In this document: piece by piece, positions 20,016 through 30,830 of the stretch
How the letters are laid out: each line of letters starts with the position of its first letter
How positions within the stretch are numbered: position 1 is the first letter of the stretch
NCBI GenBank assembly: GCA_010093485.1
Contig: MU001505.1
Location: 895,375 to 959,374 of the forward strand
Reading direction: 5' to 3'
Source: Karstenula rhodostoma CBS 690.94
Taxonomy: Eukaryota; Ascomycota; Dothideomycetes; Pleosporales; Didymosphaeriaceae
Length of the DNA: 64,000 nucleotides
The notes under the pieces: generated by a model
Databases searched by the model: none
Told to the model about the DNA's origin: nothing
What the model saw: the letters and a program-made list of their open reading frames with translations, nothing else
Made by a program: the position numbers and the translations under genes

Positions 20016-22433
20016 ATGAGTGAAGCCGTGCCCCAGCAACGCCACGTCCCTCCGAGCCGGCGGCGCGACAAGCCCATTCTGTCGTGCACCCTTTGCCGAC
20101 GTCGCAAGTAGGATTTTCGACCTTCTTGCTACAAGCGTCACGTGCTGACTTGCCATGCAAGGCTGAAATGTGACCGCCAACAGCCGTGCAAGACATGTGT
20201 GGATCGTGGCCTGTCACTCTCTTGCACCTATTCCCGCAATGTCTCCACTCCTCCAGCATCGTCGGCAACAACCGCTGGTGTCAACGTTCACGACCGCATT
20301 GATCAGTTGGAGAAATTGGTGACCACGTTGATGGCTGGAAAGACCGGCGGTGATCCCAAGCGAACGAGTACCTTCCCCAGCATAGCTTCACCACTTCGCC
20401 CACATCTCAACGATGAGAGTGTGGATGTTGAGGCCCCTAAAACCCCTGTGCATATGACCTGGTCCAACGAAGAGACGCAGTATAATGATAGCGGTCATTG
20501 GATGAGCATACTTGATAGCATCGCTGAACTCAAAGACGAACTTGACCAGATAGGTTCTGAGCCACAGACATACAGCCTCACAGGCGATGATCCCGGGCCA
20601 GAGCTGCTGCTCGGTATCAATACCCATGCAACACGGCAAGACATCATAGCAGGTCTTCCTCTCAAAGTTGAAGCCGATCTTCTTCTCGAAAGGTATTGGA
20701 ATTATGTGGACGTCGCACCAACTATCATGCATAGGCCGAGGTTTTCACGTGAGTACGACGAGTTCTGGTGTAACCCAACGAAAACTCCAATCATGTGGAT
20801 TGGGATGCTGTATGGAATATTCGCCATTGCTATACGCATACAATCGCTCATTGAGGAACACGACAAAGGCATCACCGATCCTTCCCAACGAACCTTCTCG
20901 CAAGCTCGACAAGACCTATATCGACAAAAGGTCGCACAGTGTCTGGTTCTGGGCAACTACACAAAATGTCCACCTTACACGATGGAGACATTCCTATCAT
21001 ACTTTGTCGTGGAATATCTTCGGACGCGAGATACACAGCATGGCATCTGGATCCTCGTTGGGATGCTTGTGCGGACTGCATTTCGCATGGGCTTTCACAG
21101 GGAACCAACAAAAATAACCAACAACACTCTCACCCCATTCGAGGCTGAGATGAGGCGCAGAATGTGGTCCATGATCGTCCGACTAGATCTCATGTCATCC
21201 GGACAAGTAGGGTTACCTCGAATGATACACCCAGCGATGACTGATACATTGGAACCCCGTAATCTTATTGACGAGGACTTGAAAGAGGATATGCTCGAGC
21301 TGCCCCCGTCGAGACCAGATACAGAATTCACTCCAATGCTTTACACCATAATCCGAAACCGCCTTCTGGGGGTCTTTGCGCGCATCGTGGATCTTGTCAG
21401 TGCAAGCGAGCCGCCCACATACCGCGAGGTCCTCGAATTAGACGAGATACTACGCAATACATACGAAAATACACCGGGAGCGCTCAAAGGAATGAACATG
21501 AAAGACTTTGATCCATTTGCAGATGGCGCAATGTCAATTGTGATCCTTACTATGACATTCCTGAAAGCACTAGAGATTCTTCATCGCCCATTCTTGTTCT
21601 TGGCCCACGGCAATACCAGCTACGAGTACTCCAGGACGGCTTGTATAGATGCCGCGCTTGAGATTCTGGACATTCAGCACATGCTGGAAGTTAGGTCTCG
21701 AAACAAGAGTAATTGGGGAGCAAAAAGCATGTGGTGGACCTCCAGCTGGCGCCTGTCCTCGCTAATGAGCCACGACTTCCTTCTGGCTACAACTCTACTC
21801 ATCCTCGATTTGGATCGAGACTTGGCAAATCCAATACCAATTAGTCAAGTACCTCGAGCACGCTTCAAAAGCGGACAGCCAACACGCGATGAGATAATCT
21901 TGACCTTGATCACTGCTTATGAGTTCTGGGCTCGACTGGGCCCCCAATCTAAAGAAGCGCGAAGAGTGGCCGCCGCTGCCAAACATGTGCTGGGAAAAGC
22001 AGGCATCAGTGTGTTCACTCCTAGCCGTAAGTCCCACCTATTCTTGGATAGGCGAGTTGGATGGCATAGATTTTGACCTGTTCTCCGGAAGAGACATGAC
22101 AGCTCACATCGCCTGATCATATACTGACTTCTGCCGACAGCGACCGTGGAAAATACCCCGCGACAGATAGAGTTCAACTTGCCGCCACATCAGCTTCTTT
22201 CTGACCCTTCGTTCTTCTTCGATCTCCAAAACTCACAAGATCCACTGCAACCTCTATCAACGGATGATGTGCCCATGGATTTTGGTGAATACGGTGACCA
22301 ATTTGATTGGGTAAGTTCGTGGATGATCCTCTCCTCCGGTCGATAGAATCTCACAATCGTGTAGACGGGGTTCGAATCGGCTTATTCAACGGCACCATTC
22401 GGCGAGACGAACATGGGACAATACTTTGGTTAG
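20016..22433 (+). CDS. Zn2Cys6 transcription factor with fungal-specific regulatory domain (731 aa)
   Basis: Four exons join in frame over introns at 20108-20161, 22027-22140 and 22311-22364. The first intron again interrupts the zinc cluster: CTLCRRRK joins to LKCDRQQPCKTCVDRG and LSLSC, a complete C6 binuclear cluster. A coiled-coil-like linker follows (VHDRIDQLEKLVTTLM). The middle homology region is clear: YWNYVDVAPTIMHRPRFSRE, VGMLVRTAFRMGFHREPT, EAEMRRRMWSMIVRLDLMSS and GQVGLPRMI. The C-terminus is acidic and aromatic (DFGEYGDQFDWTGFESAYS). It acts as a nuclear DNA-binding regulator. It is divergent from another Zn2Cys6 gene and convergent with a pectate lyase, so a role in plant cell-wall degradation is possible but only by position. 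Confidence 0.9.
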
Positions 22434-23033
22434 AGCGACCGGCTTCAGTTGAGGTGACGGCAAGTGGCGCACCTGTAATAAACCAATTGTTGACTCTTGA
22501 CGCGCTTTTGCAAGTCGCGGCAAAACGCAGTGCCAAACGCAGTACAGGAACTTGGTGGGGTGTCAAAACACAAACATCTCAAACGGCTCAAAAGTCATTG
22601 ATTTCCCTCACCAAGCGGGTTCTTGCCCTCGCCCTTTGATCAACGTTAAGATACACTGCTCTAAAACATTGAAACCACATTCATCAGATTATCTGGTCCT
22701 GTAAATGGTACAGCTGAACTGCATGACTGCCTATCTTGCCTCTGTGGGGCGATGTTCAACACCGTGTGCTCAACCACATCCCCGGTCCCACATTCCTGAA
22801 CCTGCTCCTGCTTCGGATGTTTCCCGACTTACCGATTTTCCAATGTTACATGCTTCGCCCATTGTCGGGTACAGGCCGTGGGATTGGACCCGTGTCTAAA
22901 ATATAACCACAGCGCCCTTCGTATCCCTTGCAGGCACATGGGAAAGGGGGCTACCCACAGCCATTGGCTTTCTTGCACGATGATCGAACAATTTGACACT
23001 TCGAATAAGCGATGGAATTTGCTCACAAGTAAC
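22434..23033. other. Convergent 3' region between regulator and pectate lyase
   Basis: These 600 bases lie between the stop codons of two convergent genes. Short frames are present on the plus strand but have no motifs. No gene is supported. Confidence 0.6.
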
Positions 23034-24169
23034 CTAGATCTTCCCCAGGCCTGCGCCAGTCTTGACTACCTTTTCTACATCGCCCAACGCCGTGAGAGTG
23101 TATTTGTACGGCGCTTGGGTGAAGTTCCCAACCCTAGTAATATTGATACTTGCGGGACCCCAGTCGTTTTCTACGATCACATCAGCGTCACGCTCCTTTC
23201 GCTCTCCCTACGAACAGCAGCAAAATCGACTTACTCGCGCCCAAGTTCGCAAACCCGTCTAGCTCGTAGTCCCCGTCAGGACTCGTGTTCGGGCTATCCT
23301 TGGGAATGACCAGTCCATACGTGGACAGCGCCTCGGCCGTCTTCCCGCGGAACACGTTCCCTTCAACAAGGATCTGGTTGTCGCTGCGGCTGTGTATGGC
23401 CTGGTACAAGAAGTCCTCGTACAAGTTGTTGTATATGTGCTGATGTCCGAAGCGACCAGCGGGGCCGCGCGTGCCCTCGTTGCGCCAGTAATTGTGACTT
23501 GCGAGATCATCAGCTGTGCTGTCCCTTCTACTTCACCTGGCAAAAGAAAAGAGCGAGGGTGACTTACTGGTACGTGATGTGGAAATGTCCCTGGTCAACA
23601 TCCCGCAACGCATCGCTGTTCCCCACCAAACTGCTCTTCCAGTGATCGTGGAAGTAGTTCCAACTCACTGTAATCCAATCGCTTGCCCGCACGATGTCGC
23701 ACTGTCCATCATACGCGTCCGGTCCGTTTGCAGGGAACCCGCCGCTCTCAAACTCATTGTGGTCGATCCACACGCGCGTGCTGTTTTGTATCGTTATCCC
23801 GTCATTGCCTTTGATCCCTCTGATACCAAGATTGCGGATGATCACGTTGGAAACGGACTTGAGGTTGAAACCGTTGGAGAGGATGTTTGCGCCGAGGCCC
23901 GTGCCGATGAGGGACTTGTTTGGACCGATGGTGAGGCGCGTGGTCAGAGTGAAGTTGCCGGTCAGGTAGATGGTGCGTGGGGATGTGTCTGCGACAGCGG
24001 ACTTAAGGGCTGAGGGTGTGGTGACTGTTACGGTTTCGCCACCTGCACCGCCGGTCGTTGAGCCGAGAGGGTTGTCTTTTGCGAACCCGGCGAGGCTGTA
24101 GTCGGTGGCTTTTGGGTGCGCGGAGGAGCTGAGGAGGGAGGTGCTGAGTGCGAAGACGGAGAACTTCAT
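23034..24169 (-). CDS. Pectate lyase, polysaccharide lyase family 1 (333 aa)
   Basis: Three exons join in frame over introns at 23498-23567 and 23171-23234. The start at 24169 opens a short signal peptide (MKFSVFALSTSLLSSSAHP). The parallel beta-helix family motifs are present: GNDGITIQNSTRVWIDHNEF with the calcium-site region, then DAYDGQCDIVRASDWITVSW and NYFHDHWKSSLVGNSD. Across the first splice comes HITYHHNYWRNEGTRGPAGR, with the RxPxxR-type catalytic arginine segment (RGPAGR), and then FGHQHIYNN. The length fits PL1 pectate lyases, which cut de-esterified homogalacturonan by beta-elimination outside the cell. No carbohydrate-binding module is attached. The gene looks intact. Confidence 0.92.
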
Positions 24170-24758
24170 TGTGGTCTGAGAATGCAGCAGAGAATTGGGC
24201 GGGCGGCAATGCGGCAATGTCTAGGATCTTGTACTGTGGTTTTTGAGCGGAAGCTGTCACCTGAATCGCCACATTCTTGATTGTCGACTGGCTATCCATT
24301 CGGAACTTTGGACTTTGCGCCGTTAATTGCAAGGTGCAATTAGTAAGTACGCGAATACGGTGCGAGTCGTACAACAATTGCGACGGGCATCGATCCGCAT
24401 TGCCTAAGGTTCCTGGCTGGGATGCACAGTGACGATTGGCAAGGCGGGTGGTCTAGGAGTTCAGTGGCGGAAAATTATGTTCCCCGGATTTGCTCGAAGG
24501 GGATCGGCTGCTTGGCTGCATTGCGGGGAAGTCGACATGGATCACTTTGCCGTCATACCGTCTGTCGTTTTCGTCTTCTTCGCCATCCTGTACCGAAGAT
24601 TAGATTTCGTTTCCAGGGTGGATGAGAAAATGGCCAAGCGCTGTGTGTAGGCACATGATGACAAGAGCGTATGATTGAGACCGGCAGTGTGTGGTCCGCA
24701 TCATAAGTTTGACAGCCCATATGCAGATAGCTCTTCGACCTGCAGTTGGCTTCAATCC
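24170..24758. other. Upstream region of pectate lyase
   Basis: This region contains the pectate lyase promoter (gene on minus strand) and the downstream end of the next minus-strand gene at 24759. No coding frame or clear regulatory motif is identified. Confidence 0.55.
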
Positions 24759-25697
24759 TCAAAGATTATCGTCGTAATAGGTTACAGTTCCCTCGGGGGG
24801 TTGCCCTAATCCGAATGATCTAGACATCTTTAGAGGTTTGACGGCATAGTCAGGATTGTCCGCGTTCGGAATAGGATCCGAGATATCGACTCCCATAACC
24901 TCCAACACATGCTTCAATCCATAAAACGGGTTACTAGACCGTCCAATCATGCACGTGCTCCACACACGAGTGATCTTGAGAACCAACGGCACACCGCTAC
25001 AACCCTCACTCACCGCTTTCGTCGCTTACCCCTGAGACATCGTCACTAATATGGCCTCCGAGACCGCGTCATTGTCGTCTTTATGTTCGAAGATGGTAAT
25101 GACATTACACCCAACGCCGCCTCTTGAGTTCACAAACAACGCCCGAGCTATGCTAATCAACGCTTTCAGCGCATTGCATTTGGTCCCAAGACTTGCATGC
25201 TCAGCAGAACCCTTCTCCTTTATTTTCGCAATTCGAGGTAGCAGCTTTCCCCATACCATTTTATCGACTGCAGTAGACCATCGTTTTTCAAAATAGAAAG
25301 GGTGGTTGTCGTCGAGCCAATCTTCGATTTGTTGGACATCGCGCTCAAAAGACACCACGCGTTGTTTCTCCCGCTTAATGCGTGCTTCTTCCGCCTGGCG
25401 AGCCTGTAATGCAGCCCCGTGTTCTGCTTGCACGCATGTCGAAGATTCGAAACATCATTGGCGGATGAGTCATGGTACCCATGGCAGCGTGGAAGAGAGT
25501 CTCGTGGATAGTAGCTTCAGGCATCGCAGAGATAGTCGTCCAAAGGTCATCAAGATGGATGGCGTTTTGCTGTGTGGTAACGATGTATGTATTCATCAGC
25601 GTTGTAACCGCGACGGCATAGCTTGGCGGGGCCCCGGACGCGATATTGTAGCCCGTATCGGTCCGTTGGCGCTTTTGTGAGTGTCGTGCTGACACAT
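24759..25697 (-). CDS. Hypothetical protein, apparent paralogue of the divergent gene at 25989; start region disturbed
   Basis: Three exons are proposed over introns at 25424-25478 (55 nt) and 24997-25029 (33 nt, in frame, removing a TAA). The core reads RQAEEARIKREKQRVVSFER, DVQQIEDWLDD, WGKLLPRIAKIKEKG, and later SRGGVGCNVITIFEHKDD. It aligns by eye with the protein at 25989-27438 (DFDRHIRFISEWLQ; KKIKPRIHQIQ; AMLAIYD), so the two look like distant paralogues. The ATG at 25697 is out of frame with the protein-like reading (VSARHSQKRQRTDTGYNIAS); a two-base TG duplication after the ATG would explain this. Translation could restart at the ATG at 25596. The 33-nt intron is shorter than usual. 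The gene may be decaying. No domain is recognised. Confidence 0.5.
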
Positions 25698-25988
25698 GAT
25701 GTTAAAGAGTTGAGTTGATGAAAAAAGAGTCGTAACGCGTCTGGACGCGTCAAGAACGATGGTGCACGTGCTACCGCGTTAGCGGGTTTCGCTAATTTCG
25801 CGTGGTTGTCAGCGCTCAGTAATGAACGTTGCTCGTTCCTCCACGACTTCTATCAACGTTTCAGTCAGCCTTCAACCCATACCTAATACGTGTAGGCATC
25901 GTAAAGGACTTGTAACAACACATGTTCTGTTTCTTCGGTGCTTCCCGAGTGCCAGCTTATCGCACGTGCGTTGGCATTTACCAATAGA

Positions 25989-27438
25989 ATGGAAGCCAAC
26001 GTCCCGCGAAAAAGAGGTCGACCAAAGAAATACCATACTGAGGAACAGCGGAAAGAGGCATCTAGGATAGCCGTCAGAAAGAGCCTTCAAAAAAAGAGAG
26101 AGCAAGAACGTACCGCTGCAGATGCACCGCAAGTTGGAACGCATAGTAATCCTCAGCACATATCTCCCAGTGGTACGCGAGACTACCTCGTCCAGTTTGT
26201 ATTACTGATGCAGATTAGTTACATCGAAGCACTTTCAGCCGGCTCGTAGCGGGATAGGCGGCCTACAGAACAAGCTCGCGATTGACTTTGCGCGCTTTAC
26301 ACCACAGCCGCCACTTCGCCCAAAACATGGAAGTATTCCAAGCCAATTCATAGAACCAGCAAATTTCCTCGGACCTTCACCAGCCTGCAACGCGCACGGC
26401 CTTGCACATGCACCTAGTCCTGTCTTGCAACCTGATGCTTCCGGCTCATGGCGCATGGGCCAAGATCTGCGCGAAGTGGTGCATCCGCACAACACAGGGC
26501 TCATGTCAACTCCAGGAAAATACTATCGCGCGGTGACCCCCTATGACACCGTGCCGCAGAAACTGCCAACGTTGGCCTCCAAGGTACCACCCTCTAAGCC
26601 AAGATCTGACGCACTTGGAGCAACAGCAAAGGCAACGAATGCTCAGGAAAGTCACGAAAATAACGTTGCTGGGTCGGATCGTCATATTGGAGGCAGCAAA
26701 GGCAGGTCCGACCGGAAAACCCCTCAGTTAGACAGCGAAGCCAGGGCAGAGGAGCGCGATCAGATAACATCCGATGCTATCAGAGCGAGAGAGCATGTCG
26801 AAGAGGAAGCCGCCGCACGCAGGAGGGAAGAAAAAGCCTGCCAGGAACGCCTACGAAGAGCCGCGCTACCAGAATTGCGCGCACTCAAGAGAACACTCGA
26901 CAAATCTCAAGCAATCGCAGAACAACCGCAGGACGACTTCGACCGTCACATACGCTTCATCTCCGAGTGGCTCCAGGCTGAATCCTACGACAAACCCCAC
27001 ACCTTCCCTACCGATGGGCAGGCGATCTACGCCAAGAAAATCAAACCACGTATCCACCAGATACAGCGGAGTGCGTTGAGCCAGAACGCCACATTTGCTA
27101 TACAATATGTTGGATTGATGGCTCTGACGCACGTACTACGCCTCATATACGTACATAGAGGGAGCAGAGTCGGCGGCGAGATCTGGCGGTTCTACGACGC
27201 CGACGCCAGATTGAATTACGTCGACGAGCTCACGGCTGCTATGTTAGCGATATATGATAAGATTGACGACAATAACAAGGAGTGGCTAAAGACGCAGCAG
27301 GGAGCTGCGGACGTTTTATTGCAAGAGATGCTAGAAGTCTGGCCCATGATAAGTGCTGCCGGCCCTATACAAGTACAGCACAACTTGGGCTGCGTCCTAT
27401 GGACCACCTTCAGACACAAGGCAGTCCCGGGGTTTTAG
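25989..27438 (+). CDS. AT-hook protein of unknown function (454 aa)
   Basis: Exon 1 (25989-26172) carries an AT-hook, VPRKRGRPKKYHTEEQRKEA, with the GRP core that binds the minor groove of AT-rich DNA. A proposed intron at 26173-26257 (weak GTACGC donor) joins GL-QNKLAIDFARFTPQPPLR in exon 2. The middle is low-complexity, then a charged coiled-coil (REHVEEEAAARRREEKACQE), and the C-terminal third is globular (FDRHIRFISEWLQAESYD, IKPRIHQIQRSALSQNA, VGLMALTHVLRLIYVHRGS). This C-terminal part resembles the divergent neighbour. Nuclear location is likely from the AT-hook. The function is unknown. The intron position is less sure than the two exons. Confidence 0.65.
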
Positions 27439-27470
27439 TCGTTTTGAATCCGTGTTTATACCAATTACTC

Positions 27471-30024
27471 TTACAACTTCGCCAACAGTTGCTTCCCCCT
27501 GTCACCACTTCCCAACACCACCTCCTCGCCCCGCCAGTCCACGTTGAACGTCGTCATATTCAACGTATTCTTTCGATGCGCCCGCTCAAACAAGTCCTCG
27601 TACACCTTCCCATCATACCTCCCCAACGCACTGTCCAGCACCCAATCCGGCACCGCCCACGCATCCACCAGCTTCACCGCATGTGGCCGCAGCTCCGTCA
27701 TCATCTCTAGGACTCTTGCGTCCAGAACATGCAAGTCTGATGCAGAGACGGCGGAAGTGAGTAGGAAGGAAGACGCGGACTGGGAAAGCGTGTGAAGAGC
27801 GAAAAGGCGGAAGCACGGAGGGGGCAGGGCTGGAAAAAGAGGCCACGGAGGAGGAGGAAAGGGCGGCGTGGAAGGTTGAGACGAGGATGTGGTAGGAGTA
27901 AGCGTGGGAGAGGTTGTGCAGCTGGATCATCAGGCTAGTCCAGGGTTTCTTCTCTTCCACCCGAGCCTGGTACGCTGCGAACGAGAGGGCTGCGGCGCGC
28001 CACTGGAAGATCTGGACGAGTGCATCGTCGTCGATTGATCCGTCTGCCGGGAGAAACGACGCCGGGGTGTGCCGAGCGCGGTCACGGATGTAACCCTTGA
28101 ACAGCTCCTCCGTGAGGTCTTGCAGCGCGTGCCGCACGCATTGCGTCATCTTCTTGATCAGGTACGCCGCGACCTGCTGTGTGATCATCCAGTTGCCGCC
28201 CTCGACGGTCGGCTTAGACAGGTAACTACGACCTCGCATTAGTGCCATCTCATCTCCACTCGCCACACGCAGATCCGATCTCTCATGCCTGGTGGTCTGC
28301 GCCTACCCACCCCAGCCGTTCCGGGATACGAGAAACCCCCCTGCGGCCTCCTGCAACAAAGAACTAAGAAACAAAAAACCGCGCAGCCCAAAAAAGAATG
28401 ACTCACTCCGGGTTCAATCCCACCAATCCGCTGCCGCCGCCAAACCCATGTCCGCCCATGGCCCGTCGACACGTCTCAATGCCATCAGCCGCGATGGTGG
28501 TGCACAGGCTCTTCAGCCCGCTGCTGGCACTATGCAACGCGGCCAACGGTCCGAAATCCCCGTTCTCGATGGTCCTCCTGCTCTCGTGATACAGGTTGTA
28601 CATATACTCGCCTGTATAACGCAGTGCGAAGGTGGCCGCGAGCAACGGCAGGATCCGGATTTGAACGGTCGGGGAGTCGAGGACTTGCACTTCGTGCCGT
28701 GGGCGAGAGCGCGTGGGGGCGACGCCATCGCGGTCCTGGAACTGTCATCGCACGGCACAATAGCGTACGGCGATTGTCACGGCCCGAGCCAATACCAGCC
28801 TGGTCGTGGGTCAGCTCACCATTACCGGACCATTACCAGTTCATATCAACAAAGGAGTCTACATGCCTTGCATGCGTGATTATCTGCCCGCGTACGAAGG
28901 TCAAGCTCCCAAAGACTACGGCCGGGTGACCCGTCGCATCAACGCACCCGTTTCGTCCGAGACCTATGCATACCGCAACAGCATGACCGACTTGGGTACA
29001 CGAACATGGTCAAACAACATGTATCCATTGTCCATGCTAGCGTATCCGTACTTCGGGCCGATGTCACCCACGGCGATGCCCTGCAGCGGCTGATGCGACT
29101 CTCCATGCCGAATCTGCACGACGAACGTTTGCGGGCCGTAAGGGACGTATTCGGAGGCGGTATGAGGTCTCGTGGGATCATCGGGATCGGTAGTGCTGTA
29201 CCACGCTTCGGCAGGAGGAGCTGCGCAACGACGATCTACGCGTGCGATTGATTAGCAGACCCTGCGCAAGGTTTGCCATGTTACACATGGCGTCTGTGCA
29301 AAAGTGGGCTCACGCCGAACGGAGATGAAAGACGGATGGGTGAGAAACGTAACGTACGGTGTGCGTGGCAGTCCTCCCCATGCCGCCATTCCACCATTTA
29401 CTCGCCGTCAAGTACGGACTGTGGAGCTCGAACTCTTGCGCCACTGGGTCCCATCGGGCTTCCGTCTCGAGGCCTTTGACGTTGCTCCCGTGGCCGAGCT
29501 CGCTCTGCGCATAGCACCCGATGATGTCGTACTCGAGGATGCGTGGCATCCAGAATTTGTTTTGGGCGGACGAGCCTTGCTCGCGTATCGTCGTCACTGC
29601 AGAAGGGACAAGGGTCAGTCAGTCGGTCAGTCAGTCAGTCAGTCAGACGCCTAGCCTGACGCCCCCGTTACACGGAGCTGAGCATAAGGTCGAGTGTTAC
29701 GCCTGCATACCGAACATGGTCATGTGGAGGTGGAATGGGCTCATTTCGTCATTGAGATATTCAGCCATCTTGTAGTCCTCATGATCCCAGCCCTCTCACC
29801 GCACCAGCCGCTGGATAGCTTTGGCCCGCGCGAGCCCCAGGTGGTACCGCTCCGGCCGCGAAAGATTCAACTGCTTGTCCTTGTTGAACAGCTTTTCCTT
29901 CCGCAACACCTTGAGGACTCGCTCCCGACGTCCGAGGAAACCGTCGCGCGAGAGACTTCGACAGCTCGTCTGCGCTGAGAGCTGAAGCGCAGCGCGGCTT
30001 GAGGTTGTCCGTGAAATTTGTCAT
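27471..30024 (-). pseudogene. Acyl-CoA oxidase pseudogene (peroxisomal beta-oxidation type)
   Basis: Acyl-CoA oxidase is recognisable throughout: MTNFTDNLKP at the start, LSRPERYHLGLARAKAIQRL, FHLHMTMFVTTIREQGSSAQ, GCYAQSELGHGSNVKGLETE, SKWWNGGMGRTATH, GDIGPKYGYASMDNGYMLFD, TVEGGNWMITQQVAAYLIKK, and a C-terminal AKL peroxisomal signal. It is broken many times. In-frame stops are TGA at 29796-29798 (between QRLVR and EGWDHEDY), TAG at 28964-28966 (after LLRYA) and TGA at 28745-28747 (between CAVR and QFQDRD). Frameshifts lie near 29960, 29210, 28940 and 27840. The stops are explained by C-to-T changes (CGA to TGA, CAG to TAG). An active enzyme would make trans-2-enoyl-CoA and H2O2. Splice sites such as 29597-29710 are still recognisable. 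Confidence 0.85.
29614..29646. repeat. GTCA microsatellite inside the first intron of the oxidase pseudogene
   Basis: About eight tetranucleotide units (gtcagtcagtcggtcagtca and on) lie within the intron at 29597-29710. Such repeats are length-variable. Confidence 0.9.
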
Positions 30025-30830
30025 CGCGTGGGTGGTCGACGCAACCGATAGGGAAACGACCGTGGGAACGCCTGAAACTGGTTACTTTTTGAACCGCAGA
30101 CATGACACTGGGCTTGCTCCAGGACTATCCCCGGCCTGTAGCCTCGGTTGACGTCGATGAATGGCATTCTAGTCGCGCGTAGCTACGCGTCTGTTCCTAG
30201 CGTGCAAGCCCCGCAGTGGGCGGTAACTCTCAGTGAAGCATACCAAGACGTGCTAGGATAAGTAACGGTCCAGGCAGTTACGCCACACATGTGAGATGCT
30301 GGGTTCGGGGGGACTTTGGGCTGGGGGGAATGCTGTTCGTGTAGCTGACGTTGGCGACATGGTGACAGCCCTACAGACATGGAGCAAGGAAGATACCGGG
30401 GTCATGGATAGGGTAAATGATCTGCGGCGTCGTAAGACCGGGCCCGTGCCATAGCCGCACTTCGCTGACACCGACCGCATCGCTGAGGAACGGGATTTAG
30501 CTGCAGCCTAAAGTGTATAAAAGTCTTACGTTGATAGATGAGGCCTGCTCGAAATAGACAGCAAGCCTGCCTAGAAAGAAAGGAAATGAGTAATTGTACA
30601 GGATATCAGATGCCCAGGCCGGCCCAAGGAAAAGCACAACAACCCAAATCCTCCGAGATGCATATGCCACTAGAAAACGCCGTGCAGATGTTGCCAAAAA
30701 GAAAGTTACAACATCTACAAGGTCCGGGGCTCGAGAGCCTGTGTGCGTATCTCCAGGATGTACCATGTGATATTGCGACGTAAAAGTCGTTGCGAACGCG
30801 CATGCAGTTGCTGTGCCTGCCAACAGCTCG
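30025..30830. other. Region between oxidase pseudogene and acyltransferase, no supported gene
   Basis: Overlapping short frames exist on both strands, the longest being 30497-30931 minus, which overlaps the acyltransferase 3' end antisense to nothing recognisable. I see no domain or splice-joined protein. Confidence 0.5.

Noticed and set aside
22360..22400. ggttcgaatc reminiscent of a tRNA T-loop
   Set aside because: It lies at the start of the last exon of the Zn2Cys6 gene and no acceptor stem or other arms can be drawn around it.
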